The position numbers and the translations under genes were made by a program. The notes below the pieces were generated by a model, which had not been told where the DNA came from, ran no database searches, and saw nothing but the letters and a program-made list of their open reading frames with translations. A stretch of 64,000 nt of DNA from Liolophura sinensis (lineage: Eukaryota > Mollusca > Polyplacophora > Chitonida > Chitonidae), in assembly GCF_032854445.1 (NCBI RefSeq), contig NC_088299.1, positions 9,419,608 through 9,483,607 of the forward strand, read 5' to 3'. Shown here piece by piece: positions 1 to 11,105 of this stretch (its first letter is position 1; each line of letters begins with the position of its first letter).

Positions 1-114
1 TACGGCCGCCAGCATGAGCTGGACTTGAACTCACAGCGACCGCATTGGTGAGAGACTCCTGGGTCATTACGCTGCGCTAACGCTTTAACCGACTGAGCCA
101 CGGAGGCCCCAAAA
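1..114 (-). repeat. tRNA-derived SINE, 5' part, cut by window edge
   Basis: Read on the minus strand this is the tRNA-like head of the common SINE: GTGGCTCAGTCGGTTAAAGC (box A-like), then GTGAGTTCAAGTCCAGCTCA (box B-like). The element runs off the left edge. Confidence 0.8.
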
Positions 115-167
115 TACATTTGTATTTGTTTATTTATATCACTAGTGTTAAGCACCATATTGAATAC

Positions 168-318
168 AGACTGCTGGGAAGGTCTGACAGCAAACTGCGA
201 ATGGTCGTGGTTTTTCCCGGACTCTCTAATAATTTCTCCCACCATAATTCTGGTCCCTGTCGACTAAGTGAAATATTCTTGAGTAAGGCGTAAAAAAACA
301 ATCAAATAAATCGATAAA
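168..318 (+). repeat. SINE 3' fragment
   Basis: Diverged 3' body of the same SINE, ending in the usual AAATATTCTTGAGTA...CAATCAAATAAAT tail. The tRNA-like head is missing. Confidence 0.7.
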
Positions 319-432
319 TATTTGACGGGAATTCATGAGTGGGAGAGCGGAGTTACAGGAGTAAACCAAAACATTTCATCTTATCAGGTTCTTGATACCT
401 CTCATGACTTATACTTGATCCGTGACACCTCT

Positions 433-714
433 GAGGGGGACTCCGTGGCTCAGTCGGTTAAAGCGCTAGCGCAGCGCAATGACCCCTGGAGTCTCTCACC
501 AATGCGGTCGCTGTGAGTTCAAGTCCAGCTCATGCTGGCTTCCTCTCCGGCCGTACGTGGGAAGGTCTTCCAGCTACCTGCGGATGGTCGTGGGTTTCCC
601 CCGGGCTCTGCCCGGTTTCCTCCCACCATAATGCTGGCCGCCGTCGTATAAGTGAAATATTCTTGAGTACGGCGTAAAACACCAATCAAATAAATAAATA
701 AATAAATAAATGAT
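433..714 (+). repeat. Full-length tRNA-derived SINE
   Basis: Complete copy. It has a tRNA-like head with box A and box B-like segments (443-535), a conserved body (CTCCGGCCGTACGTGGGAAG...CCCACCATAATGCTGGCCGC), the TATTCTTGAGTACGGCGTAA segment and an AAATAAATAAAT tail. This is the reference form for the other copies. It resembles SINEs common in molluscs (recall, not searched). Confidence 0.9.
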
Positions 715-1349
715 ACCTCTGATCATGACCCGTCTGCAGCGACGTAATGTTGCACAGAGGTAATTGGAGCATAAATGGCGCAGGAGCAAAAGACAACCTT
801 TGTCCTGACCGTTACAGCAACTTGGCTTGTAATTAGCCTGATGTTCATTGCTGGTTGCAAACTCGCTTCTTGCTAGCTCAGGGGCCGCTTTCAAGAAACC
901 ACATCGGACTAAAAATTTAGTCTAAAATTGTAACCCAATTTAAACTTTTACATGGATTAATGAAATCGATAAAATTTAAATGGCGATTCGGTGATGTGGT
1001 AGTACAACTTCAGCCAGGTCTTAGCACCCAGCTTCAGATATTTTGTTTTGTGAAGAAGATTAAAGTCTTAGACACTTATCTGAAAATGGTTTTGTGAAAA
1101 AGGCCCCAGACAAACTAGACGGAATACAGATGGGACCAAAGGTTCAGGCAAGGTGAGTCTGTTACTTTTAGAGCACTGTTCTTAACAATGCTGAAAAAGA
1201 TTCCATTAACATTAAAGATTCCATGTAGGTCTCAAGAAAATGCGTAAGAGGATTTTACTTCGCCATGTTAGAAGATCTTGTCCCGTGATTGATTCATAAT
1301 TCAGTAATTTTGACGCCTTTTGGGAGCACTGTCTGGAATGTTCGGACAA
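713..1349. other. Intergenic, nothing recognised
   Basis: No splice-linked open frame or RNA gene could be supported. Short open frames here lack coding character. Confidence 0.5.
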
Positions 1350-1475
1350 GTTCATTTATTTATCTGATTTGTGTGTGACGCCGTACTAAAGAATATTTCA
1401 CTTATACGACGGCGGCCAGCATTATAGTGGGAGGAAACTGGGCAGAGCCTGGGGGAAACCCACGGACATCAGACA
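1350..1475 (-). repeat. SINE 3' fragment
   Basis: Minus-oriented 3' half of the SINE (GACGCCGTACTAAAGAATAT...GGGGGAAACCCACG). Confidence 0.8.
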
Positions 1476-1949
1476 AGTTGCAAACTCTTATGTATGTTAC
1501 CATTACTCGTGGGAAAGCCAAAAGTTATTTTGCTCTCACTTGAATTCAGTTGAGCAGAATAACGTGATTCGTGCGATATGGTGGTCTTTTTACCGGGGAC
1601 GAAAAGCTTGGTTGGATTCATTTTGTCGTTGTTGGAGATGTTATTCTTGTTCATGCGCATGCGCGGTGTCTGTCATTTTTTTTAATTGTTTAGATTTACA
1701 TTCAAGTCTTTATAACACTTCCGTGGTACCATTAAACCATTGTGTGACTGCGGTACTTTCTATACTAAAGCCTCTGAAGACCAGGGCTTTTCGTCTTGCG
1801 AGACACCCCGGAAATCTTCAACATGCATCAACATCGATGAAACCTGCTGTTATTTGGAAAACATCTAGGCCCCAGGATAATGACGCTGTCTTCGTCTTAG
1901 GTCAGACTTACTCTTAACTACAACACAGTTCACCGCGCTAAAATTATGA

Positions 1950-2103
1950 CGTGAGAAGGTCTGTCAGCAACCTGCGGATTGTCGCGAGTTTCCCCCGGGC
2001 ACTTCCGTGGTTTCCTCCCACCATAATGCTGGCCGCCGCCGTATAAGTGAAATATTCTTGAGTACGGCGTAAAACACCAATCAAATAAATAAATAAATAA
2101 ATC
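1950..2103 (+). repeat. SINE 3' fragment with AAATA tail
   Basis: Plus-oriented SINE body and tail lacking the tRNA-like head. It lies about 100 bp beyond the readable end of the minus-strand gene. The 1476-1949 stretch before it holds only an anonymous open frame (1540-1917) with no recognisable domain. Confidence 0.8.
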
Positions 2104-2198
2104 TTAAGTTTTGACTTACCTTGTCTTAAATCTTCAAGAAAACCCAACAATTAAGCTCTTGAGCCGTGTTTCACATTTTCCGACCTACGTGATTTAAG

Positions 2199-3232
2199 TC
2201 AGAAATGCCTTTGTGGAATAAGTGTTGTGACATACTTGCAACATTTCGTACTGTATAAGTGTTCTACGAAGAAAACGAAAACAACATTACCGTATGGCCC
2301 GTAAAAAGGTCGTTCATTTCGTTTGGGATAAGCATCTGGTTGGTTCCCCACGGGGTAGCCATCCGGTTGCCTGGTCCCTGACCGGGGACGCATGTCCTGT
2401 CCCCCAGTGCGCCTGAAGTCAGGGACACCACGGGAAGGCGGGCTTGGTACAGGATTAGAATCTGGAATAGGACGGCCGTAATTTGGGACAAGTTCGAGGC
2501 CGTTTTGATTTTGTGGACGTGGTCTAGGGTCGACAGGGTTGTCTCCAGGGCTTTGTGGCATAGGACGGCCGTAATTTGGGACAAGTTCGAAGCCGTTTTG
2601 ATTTTGTGGACGTGGTCTAGGGTCGACACGGTTGTCTCCAGGGCTTTGTGGCATAGGACGCCCAAAGTTTGGGCCCAGTTCGAAGCCGTTTTGATTTTGT
2701 GGCCGTGCTCTGGGATCAACAGGGTTGCCTCCAGGACCTTGTGGCATGAGTTCCAGGCTGTTTCGACCTCCTGAACGTGGCCTGGGATCCATTGAGTTAC
2801 CTTGCTGATTTCGGCGTTCGTTTGTCCCAACCAGGCGTCTGTCAGGGGGGATGGCTGAATCTCCACCATTGTAATTTTGTCTAGGGTCGACACGGTTGTC
2901 TCCAGTACTTTGTGGCATAGGACGCCCAAAGTTTGGGCCCAGTTCGAAGCCGTTTTGATTTTGTGGCCGTGCTCTGGGATCAACAGGGTTGCCTCCAGGA
3001 CCTTGTGGCATGAGTTCCAGGCCGTTCCGACCTCCTGAACGTGGCCTGGGATCCATTGAGTTACCTTGCTGATTTCGGCGTTCGTTTGTCCCAACCAGGC
3101 GTCTGTCAGGAGGGATGCCTGAATCTCCACCATTGTAATTTTGACCATTGGGAAAATAGTCTGGATTACTGCCATCGTTATTCTCACGTGGACCACTCTG
3201 ACGGTCAGTACTGTCTAGTCCCCTTGTCACCC
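2199..3232 (-). CDS. Exon 2 of repetitive secreted protein: repeat region
   Basis: The acceptor is AACTGCAG|GG on the minus strand (AG at 3234-3233). The open frame runs to a stop ending at 2199. If the GT at 2290-2289 is used, the exon ends at 2291. A second frame is also open over nearly the whole exon because of the repeats; the signal-peptide phase and the Pro/Gly/Asn composition select this one. Confidence 0.75.
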
Positions 3233-5087
3233 CTGCAGTTAGACAAAAATTTCACAAGTTGTAGATTTAACAAAACTTCTTCTAAAGGTTTTCTAGTTAA
3301 GATGTGTCATATATTCGATTGGTGTTTGATTTGATGTACCGTACTCAAGACTTTTGAACTGACACAGCAGCCGTTATAGCTAGCTAGGTATCTATGTCGT
3401 GGAAACCGCACTCCCTTCGCCGCGTACCTGACATCCAGAACAGCGAAAACTATATTAAAGATCTAAATATATATATATGCAAGACGATATTGCAGGGTGT
3501 TTTTTCCCTAAAACGTTCAGTTGGAAAAGAACACAAAATGGCTGGTAAGGTAGGTGCAGTCTCCTTTTAAAACAGATGGACAAAGATTTCTGTTTATGTG
3601 AAATCTTTCCAAATCTATGATAACTTGACTCAGTAGTATTTGATTGGCACTCAGAACCAATCTCCAGGTAATGTTCTTGGATTGTGGACATGATCATACA
3701 TTAAACGAAAGAAGCGTGGTATAAGAGCTACACTTTTATATATAATTATTTTATTTGATTTGTGTTTTACGCAGTACTCAAGAATATTTCACTTATACAA
3801 CTGTGGCCAGCATTATGGTGGAAGGGAACCGGGCAGAGCCCTGGGAAGAACCACGACCATTCGCAGGGTGCTGACAAACCTTCCCACATATCTCCAGAGA
3901 GGAAGACCAGCATGAGCTGAACTTGAATTCACGGCGACCTCATTGATGGGAGGCTCCTGGGTCATTGCACTGTGATTACTTCTGTCACAAACGTATTATC
4001 TTTCAAGTACACAGTTGCGAAATGAGCTAAACGTATACAATGTAGCAAATGATTATATCACTAATTTATGAAAAGTATTGCAAAATGATGTTTAAATCTG
4101 CATTTTTAATGTTCACAAAAAACGGATATTCTTAAGTACAGCGTAAAACCGCAATAGCATAAAATAAATAAATAAATAAAAACTGAAATAGCCGTAGATA
4201 AGAGTTTCACATTCAGTATACATGACTTAAAAAGACCGTTATTTATCTATTTATTCATTTGATTGGTGTTCTCAAGAATATTTCATTTATACGACAGCAG
4301 CCAGCAGAGCCCGGGGGAAACCAACGATCATTCATATATAAAGACTGTAGAACATTCTAAACTATGAACATTTCATCTCCATTATATACATCTTAATCAA
4401 TTAAACCCCCACCCCCCACCCCACCCTCTCCGGTTTTCACTGTGGCGATTCTGTACACATGTGATTAATGTTTTTTTTATCAAAAGAGTTAAAATGTGAT
4501 TATTTGTTAACCGTCGTGACCCGTTGGCTAATGAAAAACGACACAATGGATTCCATGCGTTTTAATGATAACACACACGTATTTTCTATCATCACTGGTT
4601 TTGATGTGAAACAATGGCTTTACAAGTAAGGTTCTGGAGTGAGCAGTACTGAAGCAGTGGTTGAAATTACTCAATAAAAACATCGTTTGGTATCTCTTAA
4701 AGCGTTTTACGTCAATATCGGATGTATCCGTCCTGAGCTTGGTTGACAGCTTGAACCCTTCTCCTCATTCCACCTGTCAGCCTCCTAATACTCTGCAGCT
4801 CCCAACTAGGCCAGATTGTCGTCGTGTGCAAGCAAGGGATCCACCTGTACATAATCTGGCTCAATTAGGAGCTGCCGAATAATATATCAGCACACATACA
4901 CGTAAAGTATCATAAAGATCGTAGAATTAAGATAGATAATGTCATTCAGTATCATCCTCAATATAGGTGTGTTGCACTTACCGGTAGGAGGAAGGTTCAT
5001 GGTTTCATATGGCCCTGGTGTTGTGAAACCATGACAAGGAACCGCCAGTAAACAGAAAACCATCACGGTTACCGCTGTAAACGCCAT
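2199..5087 (-). CDS. Secreted Pro/Gly/Asn/Arg-rich repetitive protein (two exons)
   Basis: Two exons join in phase on the minus strand: 5087-4982 and 3232-2199 (or to 2291, see below). The product begins MAFTAVTVMVFCLLAVPCHG, a clear signal peptide with cleavage expected after the hydrophobic run, so it should be secreted. The mature part is hydrophilic and almost free of Cys, made of repeats such as DPRPRPQNQNG, FELGPNFGRPMPQSPGDN and IPPDRRLVGTNERRNQQG. An 88-residue block occurs twice in tandem, followed by shorter 31-residue copies. Such sequences are typical of disordered extracellular matrix, shell or adhesive proteins, but I recognise no named family. Exon 1 leaves one base and exon 2 supplies two, so the frame is kept. 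The last 32 residues (VVFVFFVEHLYSTKCC...) differ in character and follow a possible donor TACG|GTAATG at 2290, so the true end may lie in another exon. Confidence 0.75.
2620..3145 (-). repeat. Internal 264-bp coding tandem duplication
   Basis: Two copies of an 88-codon unit run from QNYNGGDS through NRVDPR, differing at only a few positions (for example GLEL versus SLEL, QSTGDN versus QSPGDN). Further partial copies of about 31 codons continue down to about 2480. Confidence 0.85.
3745..3980 (-). repeat. SINE, nearly full length
   Basis: Minus-oriented copy in the intron of the repetitive-protein gene. The tail (TTTTATTTGATTTGTGTTTT) is at the left and a degraded tRNA-like head at the right. 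Confidence 0.8.
4120..4325. repeat. Two SINE 3' fragments in opposite orientation
   Basis: A plus-oriented tail (about 4128-4182) and a minus-oriented fragment (about 4238-4325) lie 60 bp apart in the same intron. Confidence 0.65.
4982..5087 (-). CDS. Exon 1 of repetitive secreted protein: signal peptide
   Basis: ATG at 5087-5085; 35 codons plus one base; donor CCG|GTAAGTG. It encodes the signal peptide and the start of the mature chain (FTTPGPYETMNLPPT). The start is chosen because it opens the signal peptide and lies about 80 bp downstream of a TATA-like box. Confidence 0.8.
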
Positions 5088-5168
5088 AGCTCTGTGTATT
5101 ATAGGTCAGTCACAAGTTTGTTAAGAGGAGAAATCAAGTCATTAAGCGTAGCGTATGTTCTCTCCGTC

Positions 5169-5177
5169 ATTTATATA
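5169..5177 (-). promoter_or_regulatory. TATA-like box for the repetitive protein gene
   Basis: Reading the minus strand, GATATATAAAT lies 80-90 bp upstream of the ATG at 5087. That spacing would give a 5' leader of about 50 bases. Short motif in AT-rich DNA, so only suggestive. Confidence 0.4.
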
Positions 5178-5689
5178 TCCGATTGGATTGAAGGGAAAAA
5201 AATGTCTCATTAAATATATGAATCACCCCGCGTTCGCAAGCCCCATATATAGACCAACTCCCCCCCTCCCCCACCTTCCTCCGTCCCCCAATCATCTCAC
5301 CACTTCTTCAGTCTCGTACTCTTACATACCTTCCATCCAACTATACATAGTCATTTTCTGCTTCATGCAAATCTTGGGAAGTAGAAAAATCAAACGGATT
5401 GCCAGGTATGTGGTGATTATTATAGCTGCCAAACAAAAGGGTCTGTTGTTTGTCTTACAATTTACCCCTGACGTCGTAAAAAAAGTGTAAGAATTTTAAA
5501 ATTAATGTTATCACAGCTAAAAGTCGTATTTTTTTGTCGCAACCAGCCATATAAGATTACTTAGTTCATTATGTCTGTTATCGTTTAAATCTGTGTGTAA
5601 TGCGTGGTATTCGCCTGCTTAGTCATAATCTTCATAGGTGTAAGAAAAAGAGTTCACTGAACTTGCTGTCTATGTATGTGCGCATGCAT

Positions 5690-5945
5690 GGAGTTTAACG
5701 TCGTACTCAACAATTGCACCTTCTCCTGGCAGGGTGAGTCCATGCCGCTGTCGCGTTTCTTGCAATGCCGAAGACACCAGACATGACACCCATCCAGTCA
5801 CATTGTACTGACACCTGGCCAATCAGTCCTGTTTCTTGCTCTAGCCTGTCAATGCTGAGTGCCAAATGAGGCAGCATCAAGTACCATTTTTAAAGTCTTC
5901 GGTATGACCCGACCCGCTTTGATCTCGGATCTCCTAGTCTGAGTA
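5690..5945 (-). repeat. Second SINE-like family, copy 1
   Basis: It contains the segments GAGTTTAACGTCGTACTCAA, CAGGGTGAGTCCATGCCGCT, GAAGACACCAGACATGACAC and CAGTCACATTGTACTGACAC, shared with copies at 12838, 15463, 33540 and, inverted, 30300. The intergenic stretch 5178-5689 before it shows nothing else. Confidence 0.75.
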
Positions 5946-6084
5946 TTCTTTCGAATCCAGCTCTCTCTGATTTGGCTGCGCTTGTAAGTTAGGAAGTTTG
6001 TCAGGTATCTGGCAAAAGGCGGTGGTTTACTAGGAGGTACAGCGGTATCATTGCCGCGGTCATACACAATGTATATATGCCAAT

Positions 6085-6225
6085 TTCTTGATTTATTTAT
6101 ATATTTGACTGGAGTTTTACGACCGACGGGAGAGGAAGCCAGCATGAGCTGGACTTGATCTCTGACTTAGTGAGAGGCTACGTGGTCACAGTACTGCGCT
6201 GGCACACTAAGCAATAGGCTATGGA
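6085..6225 (-). repeat. Internally deleted SINE
   Basis: The minus-oriented tail (TTTATTTATATATTTGACTG) is joined directly to the head (GAGAGGAAGCCAGCATGAGC), with the central body missing. Confidence 0.65.
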
Positions 6226-7184
6226 GAAACCGGAAACTTTAGAATACGGTGTTAAACACAGATTACATCAGTCAAATTCTGCGTGTTTTCCAAAAATCGT
6301 GCTTTACTTGCTTTAACCGTTTATTTATTTTACACCTGTACCAAATTACATAGGCACATGCTATTTATCTGACATGGTTTGTTTACGGTAAAATATGAAC
6401 ATCATATATACATGTAGCAACCATCTCGGGGTACACGGCGATTACCAGGTATAACACATAAGGAGGACTTCTAAGTCGGTAATAAATTCAACCTAGCCCT
6501 TATGCGGATCAAATGACATTATTGTATTTCATCTCGAAGTCTTCGCCTGGAATTGGTTTTCCACAAAAGTTTGGAATCCTGTTTGCTGTATTCTCAACTT
6601 CTAGATTCGTAAATGCATGATAGGCACATTTTCTACCCCCCCCCCCCTTTTCTCCTCAATAGACAGACGAACAGGTGAAATAATTATGGTGTAGGTAATA
6701 ATATAATATGTTAATATCAGATAAATTATTCTGAGTTGTTTAGATAAGTATTTTTGGGCAATTACCGTACGTGTTGATTACATTATCAGCTGAATAATAA
6801 GTGTTTACATTTTATCAAACAAATTATTTAATTTTGGTATCGTTGGGAACGGTGTCAACGGAATGAAGCTTAGTGAGTATATAATGTATAACTCCTAACC
6901 GCGAGACACGCGTGGAAGGGGTTCAATCCCAGCCTTGATCACTGCTTGTGGCGCCTGGCTGACAATAAGTGGTCGATGACGCTCAGGTGACTACTTGTGC
7001 AGTTTAACGATAGCTGAAGATCGCTTAACTTCCGCAGATATGTCATGAAAATGCAAACGTAACAAATCTGTGGGAATGTTCGTTAGAAACTTACCAAAGG
7101 TCGGTGGTATAACTTGCGGGTGCTTCGGTTTACTCCACACATAAATCTATAACCCCATCGTATAAGTGAAACATTATGTTGATT
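6226..7184. other. AT-rich intergenic DNA, nothing recognised
   Basis: No convincing exon. A poly-C run lies at about 6639-6650. Around 6895-6960 there is weak tRNA-like text (GGGTTCAATCCC-type), too poor to call an RNA gene. Confidence 0.4.
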
Positions 7185-7312
7185 TGATTTGTTTTCTTTA
7201 ATTGGTGTTTTACGCTGTAAGCAAGGATATTTCGCTTATATGGCGGCGGCCAACATTATCGTGGGAGAAATCCGGGTAGAGTCCAGGGGAAACCCACGAC
7301 CATCTGTTGATG
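7185..7312 (-). repeat. SINE 3' fragment
   Basis: Minus-oriented tail and body, ending at GGGGAAACCCACGACCATCT. The 250 bp after it are AT-rich and featureless. Confidence 0.75.
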
Positions 7313-7566
7313 AAACATTAAAGTCCATCAGCCGACCATTGGCAAAAGTTAAACAGGATTTATAACTATAAATCGTAATACTAATTTTCGTTATCAATAT
7401 CATTATCTTTCAGTTAAAATGATTATATGGTAATTTAAGTCCGAAATTTGGCTTTTACTTTAATCAAGGTTTAATAAGCATTTCACACAGCCCTAAAATT
7501 TATTATGCTTACAAATTATAATAATATACCAGTTATTATCTTCGCGATTATAGGTTAAGAATGGAG

Positions 7567-8505
7567 GCGGGTGGTGGGATTTGGTGGTGTGGTGGAGAGT
7601 GGTGGGATTTGGTGGTGTGGTGCAGAGTGGTGGGATTTGGTGGTGTGGTGCAGAGTGGTGGGATTTGGTGGTGTGGTAGAGAGTGGTGGGATTTGGTGGT
7701 GTGGTGCAGAGTGGTGGGATTTGGTGGTGTGGTGGAGAGTGGTGGGATTTGGTGGTGTGGTGGAGAGTGGTGGGATTTGGTGGTGTGGTGCAGAGTGGTG
7801 GGATTTGGTGGTGTGGTGCAGAGTGGTGGGATTTGGTGGTGTGGTGCAGAGTGGTGGGATTTGGTGGTGTGGTAGAGAGTGGTGGGATTTGGTGGTGTGG
7901 TAGAGAGTGGTGGGATTTGGTGGTGTGGTAGAGAGTGGTGGGATTTGGTGGTGTGGTGCAGAGTGGTGGGATTTGGTGGTGTGGTAGAGAGTGGTGGGAT
8001 TTTGTGGTGTGGTAGAGAGTGGTGGGATTTGGTGGTGTGGTAGAGAGTGGTGGGATTTGGTGGTGTGGTGCAGAGTGGTGGGATTTGGTGGTGTGGTGCA
8101 GAATGGTGGGATTTGGTGGTGTGGTAGAGAGTGGTGGGATTTGGTGGTGTGGTGCAGAGTGGTGGGATTTGGTGGTGTGGTGCAGAGTGGTGGGATTTGG
8201 TGGTGTGGTGCAGAGTGGTGGGATTTGGTGGTGTGGTGCAGAGTGGTGGGATTTGGTGGTGTGGTGCAGAGTGGTGGGATTTGGTGGTGTGGTGCAGAGT
8301 GGTGGGATTTGGTGGTGTGGTGGGATTTGGTGGTGTGGTGCAGAGTGGTGGGATTTGGTGGTGTGGTGCAGAGTGGTGGGATTTGGTGTTAGGGTTGAGA
8401 GTGGTGGGATTTGGTGGTGTGGTAGAGAGTGGTGGGATTTGGTGTTAGGGTTGAGAGTGGTGGGATTTGGTGTTAGGGTTGAGAGTGGTGGGATTTGGTG
8501 ATGGT
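7567..8505 (+). repeat. 28-bp G-rich minisatellite, about 33 copies
   Basis: The unit is approximately GAGTGGTGGGATTTGGTGGT followed by GTGGTGCA (28 bp), with GTGCAGAG and GTAGAGAG variants and very little other divergence. The plus strand is almost free of C, with G doublets and triplets every few bases. Because 28 is not a multiple of 3 and the unit lacks stops, all three plus frames are open and give the same staggered peptide; these are not genes. At the right end (8385-8500) a variant unit containing GTTAGGGTTGAGAG takes over. Confidence 0.95.
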
Positions 8506-8574
8506 AGGTGGCCGGTGGGTGGTCATATAGCGGTTGTTAATTAGAACTTATGAGCCTATATTCACCTGAAGGGT

Positions 8575-8640
8575 GGGAAATATTCTTGAGTACGACGTAA
8601 AACACCAATCAATTCGACAAATAAGTAACTAAACAAATAA
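8575..8640 (+). repeat. SINE tail
   Basis: AAATATTCTTGAGTACGACG followed by AAAACACCAATCAA and an AT-rich tail. 8641-9218 holds nothing I recognise. Confidence 0.7.
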
Positions 8641-9218
8641 TCAGCTCTTTTTCTGTACCGAAAAAACCTTTAGAAACTATTTTTGTGAGTTGGTTAATTT
8701 TGTAATGTATACGTTAATTTTTCCTGTATGAGTCTATCATAATTAGAAACAATACTAAGCAGAGGGAAAGGTGAGGAAAGACAGCAAGATGCGATGTGTG
8801 AGAAAGAAACAACTTGTTTGTTAATCATCCACAGCTGAACACATCTGTGAAATGCACATGTAGCCTCTGCTATTTTAACTCTTTATCTCATGCATCGTTC
8901 CATTAACATATGATTACATCAGCTGTCCGACCAGGCGTTTATCTAATCTGTTCATCAGGAATGGAGTGCAAGTAACAATTAATGGCACAGTGATCAAAGA
9001 ATTGAATGATGCGTAATACTGATAAAACAGTACAGCAGATGCACAGGTTATCCGAGTGAACCCTTTCGTATTTCCACATAAAAAGAAGATACAACGGTGA
9101 TGCAAGATCTAAACAAGGAGCGCCTTTTCAAATTAGAAAATGAAAAGTTATTATTTAATCTTGATAGTTCGAAAAGTACAAAACTTCTCTTTCTGGATGT
9201 CCATGGCTTACATATATA

Positions 9219-9762
9219 CTCTCTAAAAGCAATTGTGTGTCAAAAAATTACACAAGATGTATACCACAGGTACACGTTAATTGTAACAAATTTACACAGG
9301 GACATTAAAGTGTACCCTGTATACACCATTTTCATGTTCCTACGCTGTTAACGTGTATAAAATTGTGTATTTGTAAGACACATCTTGTTTACATCGCGAA
9401 CTACACAAACACATTTGCTCTCAGAGAGTATAATGCAAAATGTAAAAATATATACAACCCGCAAACTACACATCCGTTAAACCAGTTACATGTATCACGA
9501 AACAAACAAAATAAATTTTAATTTTCTATATTTTATCATTTCATCAGACCCATGAATACTTTCAAAAACCAAATGTGTTTTTTTTTTTCACATGTTTGTG
9601 TATGTCGAGATGCATATCACAGTTGCGTAACTGGGTACACATTTAAAGTGTAGGTCATGTATGCAAGGTACACATTAATGTTTCGGTGTAAATTTGTTAC
9701 AATTAATGTGTATCTGTTGTACACATGTTGTGTATTTTATGTACACAAGTGCTTTTAGACAG
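9219..9762. mobile_element. MITE-like element with about 120-bp terminal inverted repeats
   Basis: The left arm (9219-9340) begins TCTCTAAAAGCAATTGTGTG. The right arm (9640-9762) ends CACAAGTGCTTTTAGACA, and its reverse complement tracks the left arm throughout, including ACACATTAATTGTAACAAAT. The centre codes for nothing. This suggests a non-autonomous DNA transposon. No clean target-site duplication was identified. Confidence 0.7.
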
Positions 9763-10792
9763 CCGGATGTCGACAGTTTTTGGTGTGTCAGTAGGCCTAC
9801 ACGAACAGACAAATCTCACATAGCTCTTACATAACTGTCACATTTGTTACCAGGAAGAACTGCCATACCCAAGTGGGTGACCAGTAAGTGGACAGATAGG
9901 ATGTAGGCCGCTTATCCACTGTTAATTAGGCCTATAGAAGAAAAGAACATAACGATGTGCAAGATTGTGTTTTACAGGACGTATTTATTTTTCTGTCTTT
10001 CTTTTTTTTTTTTGAGGATGTCTTTGAAAAAATGTAATGTTACAAAGCATCGCGTGTTCAGTGATGTAAAATTAAACTTATCAGTGACAGATATTTGTTT
10101 TCATTTTTCTTAACGGGCGTATGTAAGTACGGCGTGGCATATCAATAAACCTTTAAGGAAACTAAGATAATAATCTTTATATTAAGCCTGAAACTTTTGC
10201 GGTTGAATGGATGACCTTAGTTACATTCATATTTCGTGTCAGATATTAACAGTTTTAGTATTATCGACAGAATATGTTAATGACCTTATTACAGAGAAAC
10301 TAGTACGATGGAAAGAATACTGTCAAGGTTGATGATATAAAAGAAGTCTGTCCTCAGGTAACGCGTGAAGATGGTTAAACTATAAATAGACTTCATCAGC
10401 AACCTTAACTCTTATTTCACCCCATTAACGTTTACAAATTAATGCAGCCGTGAAAGAAACACGGGGAATAAAAAAATTCTGACTGTTGATTGGCTAATAT
10501 AAAAATACTCATCACTATACCAACAACATGCAGGGCCGGCAGTAGGAATTCCTTGATTGAAAAATATAATTTTATCTGAAAGAGAAATATAATATATATC
10601 CACACACTTTAATTGAAAACGTATTACATATGTTTGTAAATTTTTTATATAATTCAGATTGGTGACATTTTTATAAAATTCTGACCAAAAAAATTGCGGC
10701 AAACAGAACATTTATGAGTGGTAAAGGCGTACTCTTATAAGGGCACTATTTCTCTGTGATTTGTTGATTGGTAAACCCGTTTTTCTTAAGTA
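9763..10792. other. AT-rich intergenic DNA, nothing recognised
   Basis: No exon with usable splice sites and coding character. The minus-strand frame at 10439-10711 has no recognisable domain. Confidence 0.4.
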
Positions 10793-10905
10793 ATGTATTT
10801 ATTTGATTTGTGTTTTACGCCGTACTCAAGAATATTTCACTTATACGGCGGCAGCCATCATTATGTTGGGAGGAAACCGGGCAGAGTCCTGGGGAAACAC
10901 TCTCC
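10793..10905 (-). repeat. SINE 3' fragment
   Basis: Tail and body in minus orientation (GTTTTACGCCGTACTCAAGA...GGGCAGAGTCCTGGGGAAAC). A second short tail fragment lies at about 11058-11105. Confidence 0.75.
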
Positions 10906-11105
10906 TTCAGTCCTATTTACCTATCATTCATTTGTCATGAATGCGTTTTCAAAAGTTTCTCAGTATATATTCTTAAGTTTAAAATATTATAAAGAAACCA
11001 ATAATGTACTACAGTTATGGTCAGTCAGTGCAATAACGAACACTTTTCAGATGTATCTTGTATTTATCTATTTGATTTTTTACGCTGTTCTCAAGAAAAT
11101 TCATG

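Noticed and set aside
2264-3196. 310-codon minus-strand frame overlapping the repetitive protein
   Set aside because: Shadow frame over the coding repeats; it lacks the signal-peptide exon phase and has no coherent composition.
7561-8501. Six open frames of 80-160 codons rich in Trp/Gly/Val
   Set aside because: They are readings of the 28-bp minisatellite; all three frames give the same staggered peptide and none has exon context.
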